A DNA stretch of 64,000 nt from Kangiella geojedonensis (GCF_000981765.1 NZ_CP010975.1:1860001-1924000), one strand, 5' to 3'. Counted from the first letter of the stretch, positions 46,123-55,674 are shown. Notes: generated by a model not told the origin, from the letters alone. Made by a program: numbers and translations.

Positions 46123-47202
46123 TTAACGTATTTTCAACGTTGCTAAACCAATCAACACCAGAATCAGTGAAATAATCCAAAAGCGAACAATCACTCGCGG
46201 CTCTGGCCAGCCTTTTAATTCGTAATGATGGTGTAACGGCGCCATCTTAAAGATTCGTTTACCGGTCAACTTGTATGAACCAACCTGCAAAATCACTGAG
46301 ACGGTTTCAATCACGAATACACCGCCCATAATGAATAACACCAGCTCCTGTCGAACTAGTACTGCGATTGTTCCGAGCGCAGCGCCGAGCCCCAAAGCAC
46401 CCACGTCACCCATGAAGACTTGTGCGGGGTAAGTGTTGAACCACAAGAATCCTAAACCTGCACCAACAATTGCAGCGCAAAACACCACTAACTCACCAAC
46501 ACCGGCGATGTATGGTATCGACAAATATTCTGAGAAAACTTGGTTACCTGTTAAGTAAGCAAAGATGCCTAGGCCACCGGCCACTAACACCGTTGGCAAT
46601 ATTGCTAATCCATCCAGTCCATCCGTCAAGTTCACCGCATTACTGGTGCCGACAATCACAAAGTACGTCATGAAGATGAACATCAAACCAAGTTGTGGCA
46701 TCACATCTTTAACAAACGGAATCAATAACTGGGTTTCTTGTGGACTAGCGGTATAGAACAAGTAAATAGCGATTCCTGCGCCTATGAGCGACTGCCACAT
46801 ATATTTCCAGCGAGCAATTAATCCTTTCGGATCTTTTCGTACCAGTTTGATGTAGTCATCAGCCAAACCAATTAAACCGAAGCCAACAATCGCAATTAAA
46901 CAAACCCAGAGGTAACGGTTCTCAAGCTCGCCCCACAATAGGCAAGCCAAGACAATTGCTACAATAATCAATGCTCCGCCCATCGTAGGCGTTCCGGCTT
47001 TACTTAAATGAGTTTGTGGGCCGTCATCACGAACCGTTTGTCCAATTTGATAAGTGCTCAAACGGCGAATCATAGGAGGTCCGACTATCAAAGATATCCC
47101 CAGCGCTGTTAATACACTCAATATCGAACGGAACGTTAAATATTGGAAAACGTTAAAGCCTGAGTAAAACTGTGATAGATATTCTGCCAACCAGGTTAGC
47201 AT
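46123..47202 (-). CDS. mraY: Phospho-N-acetylmuramoyl-pentapeptide transferase MraY
   Basis: MraY makes lipid I by joining UDP-MurNAc-pentapeptide to undecaprenyl phosphate. The 359-residue protein has ten membrane helices. The aspartate-rich motif GLADDYIK (near 115), [10 protein letters not shown] (near 192) and [10 protein letters not shown] (near 265) are the catalytic loops, and [14 protein letters not shown] is near the C-terminus. It starts two bases after the murF stop. Confidence 0.98.
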   Translation of the reverse strand: MLTWLAEYLSQFYSGFNVFQYLTFRSILSVLTALGISLIVGPPMIRRLSTYQIGQTVRDDGPQTHLSKAGTPTMGGALIIVAIVLACLLWGELENRYLWVCLIAIVGFGLIGLADDYIKLVRKDPKGLIARWKYMWQSLIGAGIAIYLFYTASPQETQLLIPFVKDVMPQLGLMFIFMTYFVIVGTSNAVNLTDGLDGLAILPTVLVAGGLGIFAYLTGNQVFSEYLSIPYIAGVGELVVFCAAIVGAGLGFLWFNTYPAQVFMGDVGALGLGAALGTIAVLVRQELVLFIMGGVFVIETVSVILQVGSYKLTGKRIFKMAPLHHHYELKGWPEPRVIVRFWIISLILVLIGLATLKIR

Positions 47203-47204
47203 GG

Positions 47205-48602
47205 TTAACCTCCCCTCTGAGTAGTCTGTTGCGACTCTTGTAACGCCTGTACTACTAGTTCCATGCGAGCACCGCGCGAGCCTTTTATTAAAATAATTTG
47301 CGTTGAATCCAGTTGTGCTTTCATCGCCGCAATCAATGCTTCTTTATCGGCGAATAATCTTCCGCCGTCCCCAAATGCTTCAATGGTATGAGCAACTTCA
47401 GTTCCTGTTGCAAAAAGTTTTTCGACGCCTTGCTCTTTGGCATATGTACCAATTTCTCTGTGATAACGCTCGCTTTCGCTACCAAGCTCGCCCATATCGC
47501 CAAAGACAAAAATAGACTCTCCCTCTTTGCTTGCAAGCACATCAATAGCAGCTTTAACAGAGCCAACACTAGCGTTATAAGTGTCATCGATAATCAAGCA
47601 ACCTTGCTGTCCAGTAATAAGGTTTAACCGTCCTTTAACTGCACCGGCTTGTTCTAAGCCCTGCTTGATAGTGCTTAGCTCCACCTCAAACTGGCTGCAA
47701 ATTGCCGCAGCAACCAAGGCATTGGAAACGTTATGCAACCCTGCCAGCTGTAATGTCACTGTGATAGAGTCTTTGCCGGTTAAATGTCTCTTAATCAAAT
47801 CAAATGTCACCAAACCTTCTGAGTTTAGGTGAACATTATTAGCGCTAAAGTGGGCATCTTTATGGCGAGACACTGTAATTTTATGACAGTCAATAAACTC
47901 TTCTTGCCACTTCGAAGCGAACTCACAATCAAGATTTATAATGGCTGTACCATTCTCTCCAAGCGCTTGATAGATCTCAGACTTTGCTTCAGCAACGCCC
48001 TCTATGGAACCAAACCCTTCAAGATGTGCTGGCTCAACATTATTAATGACGCTAACGTTTGGTTTCGCTAAACCGGCACAATAAGCAATTTCACCTTTGT
48101 GATTTGCGCCCATCTCTATCACAGCAAACTCATGCTCTTGATTAAGCTCTAATAAAGTTAGCGGTACACCGATATGATTATTAAAGTTACCTTTTGTGGC
48201 TAACACATTTTCTTTATGCGCTGTACTTTTCAGGCGCAGTATTGATGCCACCAACTCTTTAACCGTTGTCTTGCCCGCGCTTCCAGTAATCCCTATGACT
48301 TTTGGATTCACTTCTTGGCGAACAAATCGAGCTAATTGGCCTAATGCTTTTTCAGTATCTTTTACAACAACCTGTGGTAATTGACTGTCCACTTTTCGGC
48401 TTACCATCAGCGCCACTGCACCCTGATTCTCAGCAGTTTTGATAAACTCATGTGCGTCAAATCGTTCGCCGACTAAAGCTACAAATAAAGCCCCAGAGCA
48501 GTCTGCTCGACTATCCGTCATGACTTTATCCAGCGTCAAATCATTACCCACTAATTGACCTACACAGAAATCTGCAATCGCTGAAAGCTTTAATGGAATC
48601 AT
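47205..48602 (-). CDS. murF: UDP-MurNAc-tripeptide--D-alanyl-D-alanine ligase
   Basis: MurF adds the D-Ala-D-Ala dipeptide made by Ddl. The 465 residues include the Mur ligase ATP loop [14 protein letters not shown] (near 104), [42 protein letters not shown] and [12 protein letters not shown]. Its ATG overlaps the murE stop by four bases. Confidence 0.97.
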   Translation of the reverse strand: MIPLKLSAIADFCVGQLVGNDLTLDKVMTDSRADCSGALFVALVGERFDAHEFIKTAENQGAVALMVSRKVDSQLPQVVVKDTEKALGQLARFVRQEVNPKVIGITGSAGKTTVKELVASILRLKSTAHKENVLATKGNFNNHIGVPLTLLELNQEHEFAVIEMGANHKGEIAYCAGLAKPNVSVINNVEPAHLEGFGSIEGVAEAKSEIYQALGENGTAIINLDCEFASKWQEEFIDCHKITVSRHKDAHFSANNVHLNSEGLVTFDLIKRHLTGKDSITVTLQLAGLHNVSNALVAAAICSQFEVELSTIKQGLEQAGAVKGRLNLITGQQGCLIIDDTYNASVGSVKAAIDVLASKEGESIFVFGDMGELGSESERYHREIGTYAKEQGVEKLFATGTEVAHTIEAFGDGGRLFADKEALIAAMKAQLDSTQIILIKGSRGARMELVVQALQESQQTTQRGG

Positions 48603-50146
48603 GCTAATTCCTCCATCAAAGTTTTAACCGATTGTAAGTCACTGTAATCCACTTGCTCGGTTCCAATGACTTGATAATCTTCATGCCCTTTACCCGCAAC
48701 TAAAATCATGTCGTCAGGCTTCGCATGCTCCATTGCAAACTTAATCGCTTCAAAACGACTGCTGATATAAGGCGTTTCTTTATTACTCATACCTTGACGA
48801 ATCATTTCGACAATCGTCTCACGGTTTTCTGTACGTGGATTATCATCAGTAATAATCACTTCATCAGCATTAGCTTCGACAACCTGTCCCATAATGGCTC
48901 GCTTAGAAGTATCACGATCGCCACCACAGCCAAAAATCGCCCACACTTTACCAGTGTCACAATGTGCTTTTAGCGCAGATAGCGCTTTCTCTAAAGCATC
49001 AGGCGTATGCGCATAATCCACGACAACAGTAGGCTTGCTGTCAGCACTAAACTGTTGCATTCTTCCAGGTACCGCATCGGCTGAATTCAACGCAATAATC
49101 CACTTATGACTATCGCCTAACATCACGCCTAAAGCCCCAGCCACTGCCATCAAGTTAGACAAATTAAATTGTCCCAATAATCGCGAGTGTAATTTGGCGC
49201 TCCCCCAAGGAGTGTGCAGATCGGCTTTTAAGCCATTGAGGCTTAATTCTGCATTTTCAGAAGTAATCCAATCAGCAACGTTGAGTTCTGACTGCTTACC
49301 ACTTTGGCTATAAGCAATTTTCTGACATTTGATTTTCTTATCACCCAATAAACGGCGACCGTATTCATCGTCAGCGTTGATCACCGCAGCTTTTAAATCC
49401 TTCTTCAGGAATAACTCACGTTTCGCTTGGAAATAAGATTCCATGTCACCGTGATAATCGAGATGATCGACGGATAAATTCGTAAATAGCGCGACGGTAA
49501 ACTCAACGCCATTAACACGACCTTGTAATAAACCGTGTGACGAAACTTCCATCGTCATGTAATGATTCTTTTGCTGTAAATATTCCGCACATATTTTTTG
49601 TAACGATACCGCATCCGGCGTGGTATTCGACGTTGGCTGCAGCGCCGACGGGTTTCCATTACCAATTGTGCTTAGCATCAAGGTTGGGTAATTTAAAAAA
49701 TCCAATGCCTGTGCTAACAAGAAACAACAGCTTGTTTTACCATTGGTTCCGGTAATTCCCGTCACCGACATTTTGCGCGTTGGGTTGCCGTAGAAACGAG
49801 CCGCGATATCACCACTTGCTTGTGCTAGATGTTCAATAGCCACTAATGGCACACCAGAGAATGAAGTTACCTGCTCTGACGTTTGGACAAACTCTTGTAG
49901 CCCCTCTTTTTCGACCACTAATACACTAGCCCCTAAATCGACAGCCTGTTGTAAATACTGTCGTCCATCCGATTGATGTCCTGGATAAGCTAGAAACATG
50001 ACGCCTTTTGCCACAGCACGACTGTCAAGACACACCCCATCGATTTCTAACTCAGCCAAATCACCCAGTTGCTCTTTACTCAGGTGCTTTTTCAATACTT
50101 TTGCTAATGCTTTCGGCTTAAAGCTTGCCCCTTGGAAACTAGTCAT
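48599..50146 (-). CDS. murE: UDP-MurNAc-L-alanyl-D-glutamate--2,6-diaminopimelate ligase
   Basis: MurE adds the third stem-peptide residue. The ATG at 50146 follows AAAGGAGG and overlaps ftsI by eight bases; this gives 515 residues. The ATP loop is GITGTNGKTSCCF. The DNPR motif (TDDNPRTENRE near 420) marks meso-diaminopimelate as substrate rather than lysine. DYAHTPDALEKAL and FGCGGDRDTSKRAIM are further family motifs. Confidence 0.97.
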   Translation of the reverse strand: MTSFQGASFKPKALAKVLKKHLSKEQLGDLAELEIDGVCLDSRAVAKGVMFLAYPGHQSDGRQYLQQAVDLGASVLVVEKEGLQEFVQTSEQVTSFSGVPLVAIEHLAQASGDIAARFYGNPTRKMSVTGITGTNGKTSCCFLLAQALDFLNYPTLMLSTIGNGNPSALQPTSNTTPDAVSLQKICAEYLQQKNHYMTMEVSSHGLLQGRVNGVEFTVALFTNLSVDHLDYHGDMESYFQAKRELFLKKDLKAAVINADDEYGRRLLGDKKIKCQKIAYSQSGKQSELNVADWITSENAELSLNGLKADLHTPWGSAKLHSRLLGQFNLSNLMAVAGALGVMLGDSHKWIIALNSADAVPGRMQQFSADSKPTVVVDYAHTPDALEKALSALKAHCDTGKVWAIFGCGGDRDTSKRAIMGQVVEANADEVIITDDNPRTENRETIVEMIRQGMSNKETPYISSRFEAIKFAMEHAKPDDMILVAGKGHEDYQVIGTEQVDYSDLQSVKTLMEELA

Positions 50147-51902
50147 GACCGCCTCCTTTGGCCACTGAGCCTGTCGCGGTTGCAATCGCAGGTCTGTCTA
50201 ACTCGCCGTCAGGCGTCACATTTAACAAGTGTAACGCCGTATCAGCCACTTTAGAAAACACTGGCGCAGACACTGTACCGCCGTAATAACTATCACCAGC
50301 AGGCTCGTCCACCATCACCACAATGGCAAATTTAGGATCAGTCGCTGGAACTAGGCCTGCAAAATAAGTCACGTACTCATCACCGTAACCACCACGAATT
50401 GCCTTACGTGATGTTCCCGTTTTACCTGCAACGCGATAACCATCCACACGAGCACGAGTACCGGTACCACCTTTCTGTGTCACCTGCTCCATCATCTTGA
50501 CAACTTGTGACGCGATTTCAGGTTGAATAACACGTTCACCCTCAATCTCTTCGTGTTCAGGACGCTTTAATAGTGTTGGCGTGCGCTTAATACCACCAGC
50601 ACCCAGCACAGCGTAAGCTTGCGCTAATTGCATTGGCGTCACCATAAAGCCATAGCCGTATGACCAAGTTGCTTTTTCATGACGCGACCAATTGGGTCGT
50701 GGTGATAAACGACCTTGGGCCTCGCCCTGAATACCTAAGCCTGTGTCGACACCAAAGCCTACCGCATACAAGGTTCTTAAAAATTCATCATCGGTCAGTT
50801 CTAGGGCAATTTTCGATACACCCATATTGCTTGATTTCTTGATGATGCCATCCAAGTCTAAAACCCCATGATTACGGGAGTCACGCACCCATGCATAATC
50901 AAGGTACATACGACCTGGCGACGTATCGATTTCACTGTTAACGTCAAATTTACCGCTGCTCAAGCCGCTCACAACGGTTAACGGTTTTACCGTTGATCCA
51001 GGCTCAAACATGTCTGTAATTGAACGGTTACGGGTTAACTCAGGCAATCGACTGTCTGAACGGTTAGGGTTAAACGATGGCTGGCTTGCCATTGCTAATA
51101 CTTCGCCAGTGTCAACATCCATCACAACCACTGAACCGCCTTTTGCGCCATTCGAAAGCACCGCCTTCTTCAACTCTTTATAAGCCGCCGCTTGAATGCG
51201 TGAATCAATACTTAACTGTAAGTCGTTACCTTGCTCAGCTTTTGCTAACACACCACGCTCTTCAACCACACGGCGGTAGAGATCAACCACCACCTGCTCT
51301 TTACCCGGTTTACCCGTTAAGAAAGTATCGAATGCTTTTTCAACACCCTCCAGTCCTTTATCATCAACCCCTGTAAAGCCGACTACATGCGCAGTCACTT
51401 CAGCGCTTGGATAATAACGGCGATATTCGGTTTTAAAGTTCACACCTTTAATATCCAGACGTTTGATGTATAACGAAACGTTGGGATCTACTTGACGCTC
51501 AAGCCATACAAACTGACGCTCAGAACGATTCATCACCCACTGATTTAACTCGTTTTCGTCACGCTTTAACGCTGCTGAAAACGCTTTCCATTTCTCGCTT
51601 TGTAGTACTTTTGGCGTTTGTAATAAGGTTTTGACATCCAGCCAAACCGACTCTGTTGGTACCGATCGCGCCAATTCAACGCCACTGCGATCCAGAATAA
51701 GCCCGCGGTGACTTGAAATACCTTTAACACGAACCGAACGAGAATCTCCCGCTTTAGCTAAATCATCAGCACTGACAACTTGTAAATAAGCCGCTCGACC
51801 GAGTAGCGCAACAAAACCGCACAACAGCACAACGCACATAACGTAATAACGCCATGTGCAAAGTGGTACTGTTTTAACCTTGCGGTTTCTTACTTTTTTC
51901 AT
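50139..51902 (-). CDS. ftsI: Septal transpeptidase FtsI (PBP3)
   Basis: FtsI crosslinks septal peptidoglycan together with FtsW. The 587 residues have a short basic cytoplasmic tail, a membrane helix (about 19-38), a PBP dimer domain and the transpeptidase domain. The active-site motifs are SxxK in EPGSTVKPL (near residue 301), SSN in KKSSNMG (near 356) and KTGT in VAGKTGTSRK (near 492). It lies about 41 bases after ftsL, the widest gap inside the front part of the cluster. Confidence 0.97.
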   Translation of the reverse strand: MKKVRNRKVKTVPLCTWRYYVMCVVLLCGFVALLGRAAYLQVVSADDLAKAGDSRSVRVKGISSHRGLILDRSGVELARSVPTESVWLDVKTLLQTPKVLQSEKWKAFSAALKRDENELNQWVMNRSERQFVWLERQVDPNVSLYIKRLDIKGVNFKTEYRRYYPSAEVTAHVVGFTGVDDKGLEGVEKAFDTFLTGKPGKEQVVVDLYRRVVEERGVLAKAEQGNDLQLSIDSRIQAAAYKELKKAVLSNGAKGGSVVVMDVDTGEVLAMASQPSFNPNRSDSRLPELTRNRSITDMFEPGSTVKPLTVVSGLSSGKFDVNSEIDTSPGRMYLDYAWVRDSRNHGVLDLDGIIKKSSNMGVSKIALELTDDEFLRTLYAVGFGVDTGLGIQGEAQGRLSPRPNWSRHEKATWSYGYGFMVTPMQLAQAYAVLGAGGIKRTPTLLKRPEHEEIEGERVIQPEIASQVVKMMEQVTQKGGTGTRARVDGYRVAGKTGTSRKAIRGGYGDEYVTYFAGLVPATDPKFAIVVMVDEPAGDSYYGGTVSAPVFSKVADTALHLLNVTPDGELDRPAIATATGSVAKGGGHD

Positions 51903-51943
51903 TCGCTCTCGGTCCTACCCTACTCACTCTTGTTTAACGCTAA

Positions 51944-52327
51944 CTACTCTTTATCTCTAAGAGCTGGTTTCATGATGATTTCGTCATCATTGTCCGTATG
52001 TTTCATTTCTAACTGTTGCTCAGCCAACTGCTCGATTCTGCTATGGTCTGATAAAGCGCTTTGCTCTAACCTTAATTTTTGCCACTGCAAATCCAACGCT
52101 GTTTGTTCATCCTGTAGCTTCTTCAACTCAATCGTTGCCTGGCGAAGCTGGTGGGTTTGATAGGCTACGGTAATCGCTGAAATCACCACAATCACACCTA
52201 ACGTAATCACACCAAAACGTCTTGCGAAAGCTGCCATCAAACTGTAAAAAGGCCATAAGCTATTGGTTTCTTTAACCTTTTTTTTGTCCGCGCGGCTCTT
52301 GCTTTTGCTCAAGCTGCTCTTGCTCAC
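51944..52327 (-). CDS. ftsL: Cell division protein FtsL
   Basis: FtsL is a small bitopic protein that, with FtsB and FtsQ, activates FtsWI. The 127 residues consist of a Lys/Ser-rich cytoplasmic tail, a membrane helix (about 40-59, GVITLGVIVVISAITVAYQ) and a leucine-zipper-like coiled coil (LRQATIELKKLQDEQTALDLQWQKLRLEQ). The start is a GTG overlapping the rsmH stop (GTGA), with GGAG nearby. The C-terminal acidic/Met tail is variable. Confidence 0.92.
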   Translation of the reverse strand: MSKSSLSKSKSRADKKKVKETNSLWPFYSLMAAFARRFGVITLGVIVVISAITVAYQTHQLRQATIELKKLQDEQTALDLQWQKLRLEQSALSDHSRIEQLAEQQLEMKHTDNDDEIIMKPALRDKE

Positions 52328-53268
52328 GCAAGTTTCTCCGCAACACGCATAACCGCGCTTCGCGCGCGGTTATTTCGTTCTAACTCTTCGTCACCGGCTT
52401 TGGTGAACTTGCCGACTTTTTTCATCCGGCGGTTAATCATGTCTTCCGTCACCGGCAAGCCAGGTGGAAAATCCTGGCCTTTTTCCTGCTTCTGTATAAA
52501 TCGTTTCACCATTCGATCTTCTAGCGAATGGAAACTGATGGCGACCATACGGCCACCGACTTTCAAGCACTCCAGCGTTTGCTCCAAAGTCTTTTGTAAA
52601 TCATCCAGCTCACTGTTCACGGCAATACGAATTGCCTGAAAACAGCGAGTTGCTGGGTGCTTATGTTTTTCCCAGCGTGGATGTGCCTCTTTTATAATTT
52701 CCGCTAACTGTAATGTGCGGTTGATTGAGGCTTTTTGTCGCTTCTCAATGATCGCTCTCGCGATTCGTTTGGCGTAACGTTCTTCGCCAAAAGCTTTGAA
52801 CGCCCACACCATATCCTCTTCTTTCGTTTCAGCTATCCACTGCTCAGCAGTTTGCCCACGTGTAGTGTCCATACGCATGTCCAGCGGACCGTCTTGCATA
52901 AAGCTGAAACCGCGCTCCGCCTGATCTAACTGTGGCGACGAAACGCCTAAATCCATCATAATGCCGTCTATTTCACCGACTAATGATTTCTCGCTAACCT
53001 TTTGTTCTAAAAGGGAAAAGCTTTCATGTATAATTTCAAACCGAGAATCTTCTTGCTCTAACGACTGACCGACTAAGATCGCCTGAGGATCTTTATCGAA
53101 GGCCATTAAGCGCCCTTTATCAGATAGCATCGACAAAACTGCTCGGCTATGGCCACCACGGCCAAAGGTGCAGTCAATGTAAATACCGTCAGGGTTGATC
53201 ACTAGAGCCTCCACGGCCTCATCCAGAAGAACCGCATCGTGCGCCGTCTCTGTATCACTAGAAGTCAT
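52324..53268 (-). CDS. rsmH: 16S rRNA (cytosine(1402)-N4)-methyltransferase
   Basis: RsmH (MraW) methylates N4 of C1402 in 16S rRNA using SAM. The 314-residue protein has the SAM-binding TFGRGGHSRAVL near residue 35, DLGVSSPQLDQAERGFSF, PLDMRMD and SFHSLEDRMVKRF. It lies 15 bases after mraZ and overlaps ftsL. Confidence 0.97.
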   Translation of the reverse strand: MTSSDTETAHDAVLLDEAVEALVINPDGIYIDCTFGRGGHSRAVLSMLSDKGRLMAFDKDPQAILVGQSLEQEDSRFEIIHESFSLLEQKVSEKSLVGEIDGIMMDLGVSSPQLDQAERGFSFMQDGPLDMRMDTTRGQTAEQWIAETKEEDMVWAFKAFGEERYAKRIARAIIEKRQKASINRTLQLAEIIKEAHPRWEKHKHPATRCFQAIRIAVNSELDDLQKTLEQTLECLKVGGRMVAISFHSLEDRMVKRFIQKQEKGQDFPPGLPVTEDMINRRMKKVGKFTKAGDEELERNNRARSAVMRVAEKLA

Positions 53269-53283
53269 GATTAGAGCTCATGG

Positions 53284-53739
53284 TTAAAACGCCAGGTCCG
53301 GTAAATTCTCTGTATCTAATGGACCCTCGCCCAACGCAGCCACATCATCTTCAATCTTCTTGTGCCAGTTATTCTCATTCCAAATCTGGAATGTTTTACC
53401 TTGGCCCGCTAATAACACTTCTTTTTCAAGATGTGCATATTCACGAAGAACAGGTGGTAGTAGAATACGCCCGTTACCATCGATTTCATGCTCAGATGCA
53501 TGGCCGAGTAACATACGCTTAATACGTCGTTGGTTAGGATCAGTGTTGGAAAAAGTGTCTAAAGTGGTTTCGAGTTGTTCCCATTGGGGAAGCGGGAAAA
53601 GCAGTAAGCACGGGTCAAACAGGTCAATTGTCACCACAATTTGATTAGCGCAAGCATCATGAAAACGCGAACGGTACTTCGCCGGAATGGCGATACGACC
53701 TTTCGCGTCCATATTGATTGCAGTTGCGCCTCTAAACAT
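53284..53739 (-). CDS. mraZ: Transcriptional regulator MraZ
   Basis: MraZ is an AbrB-like DNA-binding protein that represses its own promoter and the dcw cluster. The 151 residues contain two MraZ/AbrB repeats, the first with MFRGATAINMDAKGRIAIPAKYR and the second with HASEHEIDGNGRILLPPVLREYA. It opens the cluster. Its upstream region contains 10-bp-spaced GTGG-type repeats of the kind MraZ binds. Confidence 0.97.
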   Translation of the reverse strand: MFRGATAINMDAKGRIAIPAKYRSRFHDACANQIVVTIDLFDPCLLLFPLPQWEQLETTLDTFSNTDPNQRRIKRMLLGHASEHEIDGNGRILLPPVLREYAHLEKEVLLAGQGKTFQIWNENNWHKKIEDDVAALGEGPLDTENLPDLAF

Positions 53740-53795
53740 TGGCTTCTTTTAACCCCGATTAACTCGACTGTTTCATTATTGAGGCCAGTTTTAGG

Positions 53796-53856
53796 AAAGA
53801 AGCTTGAAAGAGGATTGCTAGGAGAGAGTTAAAGCAAGGCTCTTTCAAGCTTCTTT
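53796..53856 (-). repeat. 17-bp perfect hairpin in the mraZ leader
   Basis: AAAGAAGCTTGAAAGAG (53796-53812) and CTCTTTCAAGCTTCTTT (53840-53856) are exact inverted copies with a 27-base loop. Inside the loop a second stem (TTGCT with AGCAA) can extend the structure after a 2x2 interior loop. In the minus-strand transcript it lies between the MraZ-type repeats and the mraZ start codon, ending 57 bases before it. The 3' side is pyrimidine-rich but lacks a solid U-run. Confidence 0.75.
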
Positions 53857-53920
53857 TTAAAGCTCGCCACCAGTAATGATGGTTTGTTACAACGCTCAGT
53901 AAATCGTTTTGATCGTCATT

Positions 53921-53960
53921 GATCCTTTACGATCCACTTTGCGACACTTTTCTCCACTTA
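53921..53960 (-). promoter_or_regulatory. MraZ-box-like tandem repeats
   Basis: On the minus strand, GTGG, GTGT and GTGG begin at 53957, 53947 and 53937, exactly 10 bases apart. Each is preceded by AA (the first by TAA). A fourth, weaker unit (AAAGG) follows. MraZ is known to bind short G-rich direct repeats separated by 5 bases (10-bp period) at its own promoter. The array lies just downstream of the predicted -10. Confidence 0.65.
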
Positions 53961-53965
53961 TCTAC

Positions 53966-53994
53966 ACTATATGAAGTTTAGGTGTTTTTTGCAA
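53966..53994 (-). promoter_or_regulatory. Putative mraZ (dcw) promoter
   Basis: On the minus strand, TTGCAA (53994-53989) and TATAGT (53971-53966) are 17 bases apart, with 4/6 and 5/6 matches. Transcription would start near 53959, at the edge of the MraZ-type repeats, giving a leader of about 220 bases. Confidence 0.5.
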
Positions 53995-54388
53995 GGCAAA
54001 TTTGCATGTAAAATGTGAAAAATGTCCTTATTTGACAAACACTTAGCAAAGGTTAGTTGGCACTAACAAACACCCAAAAATAAAAGCGATACTTTTCATC
54101 AAATTAGCGTTATAAGTTAGAAACTACTTTAAGTTAATGGGGAGTTTTCGACCTTTACAATGTACTGAATCTACTTGAAACAGCCCAAATCAAAGGCTTC
54201 CGGTAAAACAATTTTACAATTATGCGGTAATAAGCTTGTTACTCTTTAATAAGCACTCGTTGGTTGTAAGGCTGTGCTTTCAACATTAATGATCAGCTTA
54301 TAACTTACCGCCATAACACCAAAACTGGGGTGGTAATTCCTGCAAGAGTGCCCTAGACTGGTATCAAGACGCTAAAAAGTATAACCCT

Positions 54389-55339
54389 ATGAATTACAAA
54401 GAGATTTTCGAGCAGATCAGTGATGAATTAAAGGACTTTGACGAAATTGGTCAAGTCGCTACCTACATTCCTGCGCTAGCTAAAGCCAACCCTAACAAGT
54501 TCGGCATGTACTTAGTCACCGAAGAAGGTCATGAATACGATCATGGCGATGTTGAGGAAACCTTCTCTATCCAGAGTATTTCTAAAGTTCTTTCATTAGT
54601 CTACGCTTTCAAGTTAGTAGGCACTGACTTATGGAAGCGTGTTGGAGTAGAGCCTTCTGGTAGCCCCTTCAATTCTTTAGTGCAGCTTGAATACGAGCAA
54701 GGTATACCGAGAAATCCTCTGATCAACGCTGGCGCTATCGTGGTTTGCGATATTTTGGTCAGCCAATTGAAGGATCCTTACCACGATTTCATCGATTTCG
54801 TGCGAGAACTGGCCGGTAATCCCTCAATAGATTACTGCAACGAAACCGCCCAATCAGAAAAAGAGTGTGGTTTTAAAAACAACGCCCATATCAATCTTAT
54901 GAAGTCTTATGGCAATATTGAGAATGATGCTGAGGAAGTACTCGACTTCTACTTCCACCTCTGCTCAATTGAAATGTCGTGTAAAGACTTAGCCCAAACC
55001 TTTATGTTCTTAGCCCGTGGCGGCAAGAACCCTCTAAACAATAAGCGCATCTTAACCGCTCGTGAAACCAAGCGGATCAACGCCATCATGCTACTGTGCG
55101 GCTTTTATGACGAAGCCGGTGAGTTCGCCTTTAAAGTCGGCCTACCTGGTAAAAGTGGTGTTGGTGGTGGCATTGTCGCCATCTATCCCGACCAATATAG
55201 TGTTGCCGTATGGAGTCCCGGCCTAAACACTAAAGGCAACTCAAGCAAAGGTATTAAAGCGCTAGAGATCTTCACCACCATTACTCAATCCAACGTTTTC
55301 GGGCCATCGCCTATCTTCGACGAACTAGAGTACGAATAA
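54389..55339 (+). CDS. glsA: Glutaminase
   Basis: GlsA hydrolyses L-glutamine to glutamate and ammonia, in the cytoplasm. The 316-residue serine-dependent enzyme has the beta-lactamase-like SxxK motif at Ser63-Lys66 (SIQSISKVLSL). The family stretches NPLINAGAIVV, YGNIENDAEEVLDFYF and GLPGKSGVGGGIVAIYP also match. The length fits (E. coli ~310). No clear intrinsic terminator follows, so its transcript may run into the GGA-rich element. Confidence 0.95.
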   Translation: MNYKEIFEQISDELKDFDEIGQVATYIPALAKANPNKFGMYLVTEEGHEYDHGDVEETFSIQSISKVLSLVYAFKLVGTDLWKRVGVEPSGSPFNSLVQLEYEQGIPRNPLINAGAIVVCDILVSQLKDPYHDFIDFVRELAGNPSIDYCNETAQSEKECGFKNNAHINLMKSYGNIENDAEEVLDFYFHLCSIEMSCKDLAQTFMFLARGGKNPLNNKRILTARETKRINAIMLLCGFYDEAGEFAFKVGLPGKSGVGGGIVAIYPDQYSVAVWSPGLNTKGNSSKGIKALEIFTTITQSNVFGPSPIFDELEYE

Positions 55340-55674
55340 AAAGCCATGAATTCGTAACATAACCGTAGTCAATCTCTCACAAAAGCTTCATCGAAAACGT
55401 CTAGTTTCATTCCAGTAATTATTATTAAATAGCAACTGAACCGACGGAATGGTTCTGCTCTTAAGGACGAGAGTATCAGGGACACCTCAGGAAGAGGTCA
55501 TTAAGGAATGTCTCAGGAAGAGACTCTACTCTAAGGAAAGAAAGCTCAGGATGAGCATGTTGATGAAAAGGGAATGGCACAGGATGTGCTACTTCCCTTT
55601 CAACATCCTTCTCAGTAGCAAACTCAGTAACAAAATCTAATGGATACAACGGAAACAACTAAAAGGACTTTACT
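55340..55674. other. Intergenic region glsA to 76-residue gene
   Basis: This 335-base interval is dominated by the GGA array. Ahead of it, AT-rich sequence near 55421-55430 offers a TATTAA-type -10 element without a good -35. I see no GacA-type upstream activating palindrome. No intrinsic terminator is visible after glsA or after the array. Confidence 0.5.
55446..55606 (+). ncRNA. CsrB/RsmZ-like GGA-hairpin array (candidate CsrA-binding RNA or leader)
   Basis: Ten GGA motifs occur in about 140 bases. Four are AGGA pentaloops of perfect short hairpins: CTC-AGGAA-GAG (centre 55491), CTC-AGGAA-GAG (55517), GCTC-AGGAT-GAGC (55550) and GCAC-AGGAT-GTGC (55583). Between them lie single-stranded AAGGA words at 55463, 55503 and 55533. 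This alternation, with CAGGA(A/U)G loops, is the hallmark of RNAs that titrate CsrA/RsmA. The last hairpin is capped on a long stem (AAAGGGAA 55567-55574 with TTCCCTTT 55593-55600; ATGTTG with CAACAT). No U-run follows, so it may be a leader of the gene at 55675 rather than a free small RNA. Confidence 0.65.

Larger units (their letters stand above)
53740..54388. other. Long divergent intergenic region mraZ/glsA
   Basis: This 649-base region carries the mraZ leader with a large hairpin, MraZ-type repeats and the mraZ promoter, each listed separately. The glsA side (54000-54388) is AT-rich. It shows one imperfect stem, TTACCGCC with GGTGGTAA near 54304-54334, and a TATAAC just before the glsA ATG, but no convincing promoter or ribosome site. 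Confidence 0.5.

Noticed and set aside
53958-53966. DnaA-box-like TTATCTACA near the mraZ promoter
   Set aside because: It has one mismatch to the consensus and stands alone; the same bases are part of the promoter and repeat region.
55449-55640. 63-codon open frame across the GGA array
   Set aside because: It is explained by the repeated hairpin sequence of the RNA element; it lacks a ribosome site and has a low-complexity charged product.
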